Origin: SAR116 cluster alpha proteobacterium HIMB100
GTDB taxonomy: Bacteria; Pseudomonadota; Alphaproteobacteria; Puniceispirillales; Puniceispirillaceae
NCBI GenBank assembly: GCA_000238815.2
Contig: AFXB01000001.1
Coordinates: forward strand, 62,001-126,000
Length of the DNA: 64,000 nt
Direction: 5' to 3'
Both the position numbers and the translations under genes were made by a program. The notes beneath the pieces were generated by a model. The model saw only the letters and a program-made list of their open reading frames with translations, searched no databases and was not told the origin of the DNA. Positions 19,531 through 28,100 of the stretch are shown here, piece after piece. Numbering within the stretch: the stretch's first letter is position 1; each line of letters opens with the position of its first letter.

Positions 19531-19806
19531 ATGAACAAGAATGATTTGGTATCAGCGGTCGCAGAACACGCCGGTTTGTCAAAGGCGGATGCAGGTCGCG
19601 CTGTTGATGCAGTGTTCGCATCTATCGAAGGAGCTTTAACATCTGGTGATGAAGTTCGCATCGTTGGCTTTGGTTCGTTTTCTGTTGCACATCGTGCCGC
19701 AAGCACCGGCCGCAACCCGCGTACAGGCGAAACAATTCAGATTGCCGCCTCTAAGCAGCCTAAATTTAAGGCTGGCGCACCGCTGAAAGCCGCTGTAAAC
19801 GGCTAA
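19531..19806 (+). CDS. hupB: HU-type nucleoid DNA-binding protein
   Basis: This histone-like protein bends and compacts DNA as a dimer. The 91-aa sequence has the N-terminal helices (MNKNDLVSAVAEHAGLSKAD), the hinge GFGSFSVAHRAAS, the DNA-clasping arm signature GRNPRTGETI and the C-terminal KPKFKAG-like segment (QPKFKAGAPLKAAVNG). A purine-rich GGGGGG sits before the ATG. The gene lies directly after lon. It is HU rather than IHF, judged by the arm and the absence of IHF-specific C-terminal residues. The symbol is by position and similarity only. Confidence 0.93.
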   Translation: MNKNDLVSAVAEHAGLSKADAGRAVDAVFASIEGALTSGDEVRIVGFGSFSVAHRAASTGRNPRTGETIQIAASKQPKFKAGAPLKAAVNG

Positions 19807-19824
19807 AATATTTTGACAAGACCG

Positions 19825-19858
19825 CTGACACATGACATATCGTGTGTCAGTGTTTCTT
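19825..19858 (+). terminator. Hairpin after the HU gene
   Basis: A 10-bp stem (19825-19834 with 19841-19850, one G-T pair) has a 6-base loop and is followed by TGTTTCTTGT. It fits an intrinsic terminator with an imperfect T tract. The same segment contains TTGACA (19813-19818), 17 bases before CATATC (19836-19841), a possible promoter of tRNA-Val. The two readings are not exclusive. Confidence 0.5.
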
Positions 19859-19878
19859 GTACGCCCCTCACGGGTAAA

Positions 19879-19954
19879 GGGTGGTTAGCTCAGCTGGGAG
19901 AGCAACTCGTTTACACCGAGTAGGTCGGGGGTTCGAGCCCCTCACCACCCACCA
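19879..19954 (+). tRNA. tRNA-Val(TAC)
   Basis: The acceptor arm GGGTGGT pairs with ACCACCC. The D-loop is AGCTGGGAGA, the anticodon stem ACTCG/CGAGT encloses TTTACAC with anticodon TAC, and the T-arm GGGGG/CCCCT has loop TTCGAGC. Discriminator A and encoded CCA (19952-19954) are present. Confidence 0.97.
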
Positions 19955-19984
19955 TGAGAAAGCGCGTATAAAAAACAAAACATC

Positions 19985-20028
19985 AAGACCTTGCGGCAGT
20001 CGTCGTTCAGGTTCTTTTTTTTTCTTTT
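19985..20028 (+). terminator. Possible terminator after tRNA-Val
   Basis: A weak, bulged inverted repeat (GACCT near 19987 with AGGTTC near 20009) is followed directly by nine T residues. The T tract suggests a terminator, but the hairpin is poor. The rest of the 400-base stretch 19955-20353 holds no gene I can support. A GTG-started frame at 20131 is discussed among the rejected items. Confidence 0.35.
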
Positions 20029-20353
20029 GATTTTCAGCAATGATTTGATGCGCGACAGTTTGTCAGATTTGTCTGAAGATGAAATTTGTGTCATTCTTTA
20101 ACCAGTAAATGAAAAGTCCGTCAGTCGTCAGTGCTTGATTTCCTCCCCTCACCGCGCTGCGTTACTGAAAACAGGCGACTGCCTTGCTGGTGGGGCAACC
20201 CAGCACTTCTTTTTTTCCACATTGTTGTTCTGGTGTATCTTCCTGTGCAAGGTTTGCGTCTATTTATGGCAGCAGATTTTCTGTTGTCTGTTGTTTTGCT
20301 GTGGGGCAGGATAAGGGCTGGTTGTTATGAACAGGAAAAAAAGGGGGGGTGAA

Positions 20354-20713
20354 GTGGCTACATATTCTGGGTCTTGTCACTGCGGGGCTGTAAATTTTGA
20401 AGTGAATGCTGAGCTGACCAAAGGCGTGGTGTGTGACTGTACTATTTGCAAACGCAAAGGCGCGGTGATGGTGCTTATCGATAAAGAACAGCTTACCATT
20501 ACATCAGGTACAGAACAGTTAAGCAGCTATCAGTTCAATACAAATATCGCCAACCATTTTTTCTGCAGAACCTGTGGCATTTACACACATCACAAACGGC
20601 GCAGAGATGATGGATTTGGCGTGAATACGGGTTGTCTGGACAATTTTTCCGTCACTGACTTTGATGAGGTGATCAAATTTAAGGGTAGTGAGTTAAGTGT
20701 CGTAGAGGATTAA
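20354..20713 (+). CDS. GFA/CENP-V domain zinc protein
   Basis: The protein has the zinc-binding pattern of the glutathione-dependent formaldehyde-activating (GFA) family: SGSCHCGAV at the N-terminus, CDCTIC in the middle and FFCRTCGIYTHH later, in about 120 aa. Members bind two zinc ions. Most are uncharacterised, and formaldehyde-glutathione chemistry should not be assumed. The GTG at 20354 yields the usual family N-terminus (VATYSGSCHCG) and is preceded by a run of G residues. An ATG at 20327 would add nine mostly basic residues. A second GFA protein is encoded at 63059-63490. The next gene follows in the same direction after 41 bases. Confidence 0.85.
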   Translation: MATYSGSCHCGAVNFEVNAELTKGVVCDCTICKRKGAVMVLIDKEQLTITSGTEQLSSYQFNTNIANHFFCRTCGIYTHHKRRRDDGFGVNTGCLDNFSVTDFDEVIKFKGSELSVVED

Positions 20714-20754
20714 TGCGCGAATTGTGAACATTGGCAGGGAGGCGCTTTTCATTT

Positions 20755-21075
20755 ATGTATGTCATTATTTTTGAAGTCTATCCACATGCCAGCCAGAAAG
20801 ACCGGTATTTTGAATTAGCCGCACAGCTGCGCGAGAGTTTGGTCAAACAGCCCGGATTTATTCAGGTAGAGCGTTTCCAAAGCCTGATAAATGAAGGTAA
20901 AATTCTGAGCTTATCGTCTTGGGAATCCGAAGAAGCGATTGCAGGCTGGCGTGCTCACGCTGAACATATGGTGGTGCAAAAAGAAGGCAAGGACCGCATC
21001 TTTGATTCTTACCGTCTGCGGGTAGCTCAGGTGATCCGTGATTATGATTTTTCCAGCGCAGCTGAGACCAGCTGA
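20755..21075 (+). CDS. Antibiotic biosynthesis monooxygenase (ABM) domain protein
   Basis: This single-domain protein of 106 aa has a ferredoxin-like alpha/beta layout: strand YVIIFEVYPHA, helix KDRYFELAAQLRESL, PGFIQVERFQS, ILSLSSWESEEAIAGWRAH and a C-terminal helix/strand. It matches the ABM / YgiN-like superfamily. Members include quinol monooxygenases, haem-degrading enzymes and many of unknown role. No cofactor-specific residue can be assigned. AGGGAGG lies 10-12 bases before ATG 20755. It is likely cytoplasmic and co-transcribed with the GFA gene. It ends 20 bases from a convergent gene. Confidence 0.75.
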   Translation: MYVIIFEVYPHASQKDRYFELAAQLRESLVKQPGFIQVERFQSLINEGKILSLSSWESEEAIAGWRAHAEHMVVQKEGKDRIFDSYRLRVAQVIRDYDFSSAAETS

Positions 21076-21095
21076 ACGCTGGTCTGGTTAACAGG

Positions 21096-21827
21096 CTATT
21101 TTTTCATTGTCACGCGAATATTTTTGAAGTTCGCCGGCGGTTCTATAAGGCGTGTTTTATAAACCATCTGTTGTTGCGGCAGGATAACTGTGCCGGAAAC
21201 CACCATCGGCCATTTCATCAGCTGCTTATTTGTCTCGTCAACCAGCTCGATTTCAAACACTTCTGGACGACCAGCAGCACCACCAATGTTGGCAACCGTT
21301 ATAGCAATGTCTAAAACAGGGCCAAGATCACTTTCAATGACATCATAATTCGCAGCCTGCATGGAAAATTTAGGAGGCAGCGCAGACACGCCTTGGCCAA
21401 TACCATCAACAAGCCCTGCAGCCATATTTGCCGGCTCTGGAGTTGGTTCAACAGCGGGAAGGGGTGACGAAAAAGGTTCTGGTGTATCTGTAACAGCTCC
21501 GGCATCCGCCGCGGCGTCCTGTCCAGGGATCAGTTTGCTTTCGGCAGTGATTAAAGCTTGTTGGTTGCGGCTGTCAATATACCCTGTTGCGATTTGTGCG
21601 ATGATGAAGCTGGTCGCGCCGATCAGTAACAAGATGAACAGATATTTCAGCAGACGAATAGCGCTCCATCTTCTGGGTGCAGACCGTTTCTTGGATTTGG
21701 TTTTTTGGGCAGTCCGCTGCGCTTGGCTGCGGCCTTGATCGAGGCTATCTGACACATCCTGCATTTTTCTTTGTAAACGCTGAATGGCCTGCTCAATATC
21801 CTGGTCAACTGGCTGAGATGCAATCAT
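21096..21827 (-). CDS. Single-pass membrane protein, DUF3426-like C-terminal domain
   Basis: The 243-aa protein starts with a charged cytoplasmic segment containing a short coiled coil (IEQAIQRLQRKMQDVSDSLD) and a basic patch (KSKKRSAPRR). A transmembrane helix (LLKYLFILLLIGATSFIIAQ, about 59-78) is followed by a Pro/Ala-rich linker. The beta-rich C-terminal domain contains LDIAITVANIGGAAGRPEVF, MKWPMVVSG, LPQQQMVYKTRL and FKNIRVTM, resembling the C-terminal half of DUF3426 proteins. The zinc-ribbon usually found at the N-terminus of that family is absent. Its function is unknown. It is transcribed away from the TPS locus, with 240 bases between the two starts. Confidence 0.7.
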   Translation of the reverse strand: MIASQPVDQDIEQAIQRLQRKMQDVSDSLDQGRSQAQRTAQKTKSKKRSAPRRWSAIRLLKYLFILLLIGATSFIIAQIATGYIDSRNQQALITAESKLIPGQDAAADAGAVTDTPEPFSSPLPAVEPTPEPANMAAGLVDGIGQGVSALPPKFSMQAANYDVIESDLGPVLDIAITVANIGGAAGRPEVFEIELVDETNKQLMKWPMVVSGTVILPQQQMVYKTRLIEPPANFKNIRVTMKK

Positions 21828-22067
21828 CTTTGTGATCCTCGTTCGCTACGCTCCAAAAGGCTGAACAGAAATTGCAATTATCAGGCCAATGTTGGGATTA
21901 GGCGACAATGGCCTATCGCACATTTGATTAATTTAAGTTAATTCTAACGAAATAGGAAGTTCGGCATAATTTCTGCAGTGTTTCAGCAACACGACGTCAT
22001 GTGTTTTTCTAAGAATTACTCAAAACGGGTCGTTTTTCTACGGTCAGACTAAATTTTACAGGTTCAA

Positions 22068-24731
22068 ATGAAACAAGCGTTTGTCACGATCAGTCGGATT
22101 TTGATGTGCGTCCTCTGCGGTGGGTTCATGGGGGCATCTGTGTATGCCCAAACAAATAATGCCGCAGACGGTTGTCCTGAGCCACCATCAGTGATCCACC
22201 TTCATTATCAGTTTGACTGGCAGCCTTTGGACCAAAAACGTCTGATGGGCGAGTTTAAACTGAAATGCGGATTGCCCAGTGACGTTGACTGGCTGGTTGG
22301 AATGACAGCAGCTGCCTTGAACAAACAAAATGTTCAGGTTATTGGCAGCCAGCTGTCAATGAAGGATGATTATGGACAGGTCAGCATCCGGCTTCAGACC
22401 GATAAGGATGACGGACAGCCCCGTTCAGTGCTTTTCCCAGTAAAATATTTGGAAAAAGATAATAAGATTTTCAGCTACTCTGAGGTCACAGGTGTGCTGC
22501 GCGAGGAACAAACACTTGTCCTTCGGTATGTTGTCGATGATGGCCGTGTTCGTGATCCAAATAGTGAAATCATGGTTCAGTGGTTGCGAAATGACAAGAT
22601 TGTGCCAGGGGCAACCAAAAGCAGATATAAGCTGACGGCTGCAGATGTCGGAACACAAATCGCGGTGCGCCTGACTATGCTGGACAGCCGTGGCGAGGTG
22701 CAGGCTGAAAACGTGGTTCGCAAAGACGGGTTGATTGCTATGGTTGTCAGTCCCCCCGAAATTCGAAATTTACAGATTGTCGGTGACGCTGTTGTCGGCA
22801 AATTGCTGAGCTTGTCTTATGATTATTCAGACAGAAATCCAACCGATGCAGAAGAAAACAGCAAGATTATCTGGCTGCGGGATGGGTATGTCATAAAAGG
22901 GGGCAGCGGGCCCAGCTATCAGATTGTTCCACAAGATGTTGGTAAACGCTTGTCAGTACAGATTACGCCGCGAAATGTCAGGGGCGAGACGGGCAAAACA
23001 TCGCTGGCCAGCATGCAACGTGCTGTGGAAGATGAATTAATTACGCTTCGTCCTGACATTCTGGCAGGTGTCGAGGCCACGGAAAATGCTGAACAGCCCT
23101 TCGAAGCCTTAGCACCTGAATTGACCCCCCTGGACGATACTGCGCAAGACGATATTCAGCTTGTTTCTGACGATGACAGGGCGCGTGAAGGTGCCTCTAT
23201 CAACTTGACGCGGGGGCTTCAGCTTTCAGATTTATCACCGCGACAATTCACAGGTCTGGATCTGGATAAAAATGACCTTTTGCCACAGCATGTTGTTGAC
23301 GATATTGAAGCAAAGATGATTGGCCAAGAAATATCTCTTGGCTCTATCAAAGCAGTGATTGAGGCTGTAAATGAAGCCTTCAGGGAGGAAGAATTTGAGC
23401 TTTCACGAGCCTTATTGCCAGAGCAGATCATTGCTGACGGCCGGTTAAAATTACAGCTGGTACAGACCACAATCGGGCAAATAAAAATCGAAGATCGGGA
23501 CAGGATGACCGAATCTTTTGTTTATAATCACCTTGGCCTGAATGAGGGGGATTATATTTCACTTGCCCAGCTTGAACGGTCAATCCGTCTTTTTAATGCG
23601 GGTAACAAAAGTAAACTCACAACTGAATTAGCTCCAGGTGAGAATTTTGGCGAGACAGATATTTTTGTTCAGGTGAACGAGCCAGATGCCATCGAATTGC
23701 CGAGCTTTTCGGTAGATAATTATGCGAATGAAGTCTCAGATTGGCGGAATAATTCAGCTACTGTGTTATTTAATAATCTTCTTGGTAAAGACGATGAAAC
23801 TACGGTGACCTATTCAGATTCAGGGGGGTCTAACAGCTATTCAGTGTTGTTATCGATGCCGCTCAGCTATAAGGGCACTAATTTTTCTGCCAGCTATGCG
23901 GGGTCTGAGACAAAGACAGTATCGGGCAACCCGGATACGGTGGGGTATCGAGGAACATCAAATTCTTTCTCGTTGGCTTTGTCACACCCCATCATTTTTG
24001 AAGATCAGTATTCTGTCTATTTGTCGGGTTCATATGGTCAGTCTTTTAATGATTTAACGCAGCCCATTTCTGGCGATTTGCTCAGCGAAAGCCGTGGACG
24101 CAAGCTGACCTTATCTATGCCCTTCAGCTATTCGAACGGGCTGACGACTGTGTCTGTGGCACCGAACTGGCATATTATTAATACAGTTACGGCGATCCCG
24201 CCTCTTGAAGTCTGGGTTCAAAAATTTGATGGAGATGTCTCTGTCTCACAATATTTGAACGAACGGTGGACAGCGAATCTGCGGGGTAAATTTCTTTATA
24301 CACGCTCGCGGCATATGCTGAATATGCCTGGTGAAATACTGTCTGTTGGCGGGCCATCATCGGTACGTGCCTATCAGCCATCCGAATCATCAGGCTATCA
24401 GGGCTATTTTGTGTCCGGTGAATTCCGAACAGACCTGGCGAACTGGGAAACAATCGAATTACCGGATTACGCACCGAACATTCAACCATACATATTTGTC
24501 GATCACATGCTGGCGCATAGCCAATATAAGAAAAGCACGCGTGCAGATTATTGGTCAGGCTATGGTGCAGGGGTTTCAATCCCCTCAATCTTTGATGTTT
24601 TTTCCTTTGATGCCTACTGGTCAGAGCCGCTTGATGGCGCGGTTCATGAAGCGGAAAAAGAAGCCTATGATGACCAGTTGATTCAATTTTCTTTAAATGC
24701 GCGTATTCCACTGCAGTCAGAGGATGAGTAA
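22068..24731 (+). CDS. Two-partner secretion outer-membrane transporter (ShlB/FhaC/HecB family), extended
   Basis: TpsB proteins (Omp85 superfamily) move a TpsA partner across the outer membrane. Residues 1-27 form a signal peptide (cut after SVYA). Residues about 155-205 and 245-305 are two Ig-like repeats sharing a WLR(N/D)xxxIxG core and a (Y)xxxxxDVGxxxxVxxT end. A linker is followed by POTRA_2-type sequence (about 395-540, including ISLGSIKAVIEAVNEAF and LNEGDYISLAQLERSIRLFN) and a beta-barrel to the C-terminus. The barrel carries the family signature SVGGPSSVRAYQP, where the usual VRG(Y/F) reads VRAY. Canonical members are 550-580 aa, so the extra length here is periplasmic. The giant TpsA lies two genes downstream. 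Confidence 0.9.
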   Translation: MKQAFVTISRILMCVLCGGFMGASVYAQTNNAADGCPEPPSVIHLHYQFDWQPLDQKRLMGEFKLKCGLPSDVDWLVGMTAAALNKQNVQVIGSQLSMKDDYGQVSIRLQTDKDDGQPRSVLFPVKYLEKDNKIFSYSEVTGVLREEQTLVLRYVVDDGRVRDPNSEIMVQWLRNDKIVPGATKSRYKLTAADVGTQIAVRLTMLDSRGEVQAENVVRKDGLIAMVVSPPEIRNLQIVGDAVVGKLLSLSYDYSDRNPTDAEENSKIIWLRDGYVIKGGSGPSYQIVPQDVGKRLSVQITPRNVRGETGKTSLASMQRAVEDELITLRPDILAGVEATENAEQPFEALAPELTPLDDTAQDDIQLVSDDDRAREGASINLTRGLQLSDLSPRQFTGLDLDKNDLLPQHVVDDIEAKMIGQEISLGSIKAVIEAVNEAFREEEFELSRALLPEQIIADGRLKLQLVQTTIGQIKIEDRDRMTESFVYNHLGLNEGDYISLAQLERSIRLFNAGNKSKLTTELAPGENFGETDIFVQVNEPDAIELPSFSVDNYANEVSDWRNNSATVLFNNLLGKDDETTVTYSDSGGSNSYSVLLSMPLSYKGTNFSASYAGSETKTVSGNPDTVGYRGTSNSFSLALSHPIIFEDQYSVYLSGSYGQSFNDLTQPISGDLLSESRGRKLTLSMPFSYSNGLTTVSVAPNWHIINTVTAIPPLEVWVQKFDGDVSVSQYLNERWTANLRGKFLYTRSRHMLNMPGEILSVGGPSSVRAYQPSESSGYQGYFVSGEFRTDLANWETIELPDYAPNIQPYIFVDHMLAHSQYKKSTRADYWSGYGAGVSIPSIFDVFSFDAYWSEPLDGAVHEAEKEAYDDQLIQFSLNARIPLQSEDE

Positions 24732-24806
24732 TGGCGGCGGCATCGAAGGAATATTGGGATTCTGGCATAAAGTTATAGTAATTTTGCCGTTCTAGGAGGA
24801 TGAAGA

Positions 24807-25148
24807 ATGAACGAGGGTGAACAAATGTTTGGAGCGAAGAAAAACCTGTCAACGATTTTGCTGACAGCTTGGTTTGTCGTGTCTCTTCTGGCGTTTTTGT
24901 TAATCGGCTGGAATTTTCTGCAAGCATCAGTTTATGAATCTGGCTTGAGAAGCGGGGCGTCAAATGCATCTGCCCAGATTTATACCGATATTATCAACAA
25001 GGCTGCGAATGATGAATGTAACACAGTATTTGTGCAGTTCGATGGACGCCGTGTTGATTTGATTAATGTGGTCTGTCTGCAGCGATTGCAGCAACAGTTG
25101 CAGCAGCAAAATGCGCCGCAGACTGCCCCGACTGAGAACCAAGGTTAA
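24807..25148 (+). CDS. Small single-pass membrane protein of the TPS locus
   Basis: I do not recognise this 113-aa protein. A strong ribosome site AGGAGG precedes ATG 24807. A transmembrane helix runs about 18-40 (ILLTAWFVVSLLAFLLIGWN) after a short basic N-terminus. The rest would face the periplasm: helix SGASNASAQIYTDIINKAAN, a Cys pair (CNTVFVQFDGRRVDLINVVC), then a Gln-rich coiled-coil-like end (LQRLQQQLQQQ). It sits 75 bases after tpsB and 27 bases before tpsA, so it is almost certainly in the same operon. A role in tethering, export or stability of the giant exoprotein is inference from position. Confidence 0.75.
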   Translation: MNEGEQMFGAKKNLSTILLTAWFVVSLLAFLLIGWNFLQASVYESGLRSGASNASAQIYTDIINKAANDECNTVFVQFDGRRVDLINVVCLQRLQQQLQQQNAPQTAPTENQG

Positions 25149-25175
25149 TGCAGGGGTGGAAGTGAAGTTAAGCTG

Positions 25176-28100
25176 ATGCGAAGCTGGCGGAAACATCTTT
25201 ATTTTCGTTGGATGGCCTTCTTTCTGGGGGCCGTCCAATTGCTGTTTCCGCCAATGGCATTGGCTGCGGGGAGCCCACAGATAGTTACTGACGGGCGTAC
25301 CCAGACCAGCTTAAGTGTGAACGGATCTGTCACAGATGTTCGCACCTCTACTGTTTCTGGCAATACCGGCTTGAATTCGTTCCGCATTTTTAATGTGTTC
25401 CGGGATAATACGGTTAATCTGCATTTGCCTGACCAAACAGATAATCTGGTCAATATGGTAACCGAACAGCAGACCGTCATTGATGGATTTCTGAACGCAT
25501 ACAAGGACGGCCAGATTGGTGGTAACGTCTATTTCCTGAACCCTTATGGTGTGCTGGTTGGCGAGTCAGGCGTCATTAACACTGGCAGTATGCGGTTTAT
25601 GACACCGTCTCATGATTTCATGAACGCGATGTTTGGGGCAGGGAACGTTATTTCTGCTCCACAATTGCAAACTGTTCTGGATAATGGCGCGCCGCTCTCC
25701 AGAACAGGTGTTATTGATATCCGTGGCCAGGTGAACGCGGTTGACCAGATAAGCGTGGCTTCGGGACAGCTGGATATTACAGGGCAGCTTACAGCAGGCG
25801 AACAAGCTCGTGTAAATATCGGTTCTGTTGTGAATATGAATACCGTTCCTGCAGGTGCAACAGGCAGCGTTATCGATATGCAGGCGGTAGCGCCCAATAT
25901 CAGCCTATACGCGGTTACAGACATTAATCTGTCCGGCCTTGTCCAGGCGGATGGGGCAGACCAGAAAGATGCAGGGGTAATTGCCATTCTGGCTGGTGAG
26001 AATATTTCTGTTGGGTCGGGGGCTGTTATTTCTGCAGATGGCCAAGGCCAGAACAGCTCAGGTGGTGATATCCGGGTAATGGCCGAAAACAGAAGCGATC
26101 TGGCGGCTGGTTCACGTTTGTCGGCTGATGGCGGCACATCGGGAGATGGCGGGTTTGTCGAATTTTCTGCACGTAATGTAGTGGCCTTATCTGGCGGGTC
26201 TTTGTCAGCATCAGCGCAAAACGGCCAGCAAGGTACGGTGTTGATCGACCCAGCGGCGTTGGAAATCAACGCCGATATGCTTCGTAATACCGGTGTAACA
26301 AATGGTGGGACCAGTTCATCAGACAATGGCAGTTCAATTACCTGGAATGCGGGCAGCCTTATCCTGCAAGCAGATGACAATATTACGGTGGCGCAAAATG
26401 TCACAATTTCGTCTCGCCAGGTATCAAATTCTGCCAATGCTTCTGCGCATCGCACAGGGTCTTCGGTGGGTGATTCAGGTGACATCACGCTAGAGTCGCA
26501 GAAAATCATTGTCCGTGAAGGGGCCATGATTACAGCGGAAGGCGACAGCGGCTTTGCCGGGGGTGATGTTACGCTGGATGCTGATTCAAAGACGCTGGCT
26601 CAGATCATTATTGATAATGCGACGATAAAAGGCGCATCAATTGCGCTTGAGGCTGATTCCAATCACGCCACGATCTCGGTTTATGAAAATCCATTGGGGA
26701 CGGCCGAGACCGATATTCAGATCGTCGATGGAGCCGTTCTGCTTGCAGATGACAACATTTCTATCGAAACAACGGCGCTTCAAGACAGGCCAGGCTATTC
26801 AGGAGGCATTTTGGTCGCCTTTGACGCCCGGAAAGCCATCAGCAGCATTGATATCGACAATTCATCGCTGACAGCCGGTCAGGATATTTCCATTGAAGGT
26901 AAGACAGAAATCAACACTGACCTGTCAAAACAAGGCTTTGCTGCTTTAGCAGCATTGTCTCCTTTGGATGTTGGGGTGGCCGTCACTACATCAAAATCTG
27001 ATGTGACGATTGGCGGGACAAGTTCATTGACGTCATCCTCAGGCGATGTGTCTGTCACATCCGAAGCGGTGACCAAGTCGACTGTTTATTCCGAATCAAC
27101 CTCGCTGGCGGTAGGCTTGTCCGCTGGGGTCTCTGTGATCGATAACCAAGCCAATCTGAACATTCGCGACAATGCTCAAATAACAGCTGATAATGTTGAC
27201 CTGACCTCACGAACTGCATCGCAAATCACAACTGTTGCCGACGCTACCGCCGCGCCAGTTGCCGGTCTGTCTGGAACCATGTCGGTTGCGGTCAGCGTCA
27301 TTAATGATAATACAACAACCCGCCTGTCTGACAGCAGCGCTGTTACCGCAGCCAGCGATCTTGATATTGTTGCGGAATCAGAGGTGGCTGCATTAACTGC
27401 TGCCCGCGCCGCACCTGATGATAATTTTACTGCCACAGTGCAGGATAAATTTGATCGCGGCATTGATAATACCTCACAGCTGGATGTGGAAATCTTAGGG
27501 TTCAATGTTGGTGATTTTTTGAAGTCTACAGTAGCTGAAGTTCTGACCTTAATTACAGATTCGCTGACGTCTGATGATGAGGAAGAAGAAAATAAATTCC
27601 AGCTTGGTGGGGCTCTTGTCTTCTCGGACGTCAAGAACAATACCATTGCTGAGGTAACTGTAGATAATGCAAGCACCGCAACATCTGCACCAACGCTGAC
27701 CGCCGGGCAGGGCATTGATCTGGCGGCGCGCGGGATCACTCAAGCCCAGAGTTTTGCCTCTGGTCGCACAGATAACCCGACTTATGGCGGTCAGGCCGGG
27801 ATAGGTATTCAGTTTGTTGAAAACCGGCTGATCGCTCAAATCGAAGGTGCAGATGCGGCGAATGCAACGATTGACGCTGATGATTTGTCAGTCGAGGCAG
27901 CAACCACTTCTTATTCCGGTGATTATGACAATCAGAGCAGATTTGGTGTCTTTGCCTCATCAGGTGTCGGCGGCGGCGGTGATGATGACGGGGGAGTCGG
28001 TATCGCCGGGGCAATCGCTCTGGGTATAAATGAAGTCAACGAAACCTTGGCCATAGTCGGTGATAATACCAGCCTTGATTTGTCTGGTGATTTGACGATC

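Noticed and set aside
20131..20352. 73-codon GTG-started frame with hydrophobic segments
   Set aside because: It has no ribosome site, overlaps the following GFA gene, and resembles no family. It may be chance in a T-rich stretch.
24187..24969. Open frame of 260 codons on the minus strand
   Set aside because: It lies antisense to the end of the TpsB gene and the small membrane protein gene, has no recognisable domain or ribosome site, and its composition is what the opposite strand of a coding gene gives.
25610..26527. Long minus-strand frames under the giant exoprotein gene (this one 305 codons, many others to about 46 kb)
   Set aside because: The plus-strand repeats are GC-structured and poor in antisense stops, which opens spurious frames. 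None shows a domain.
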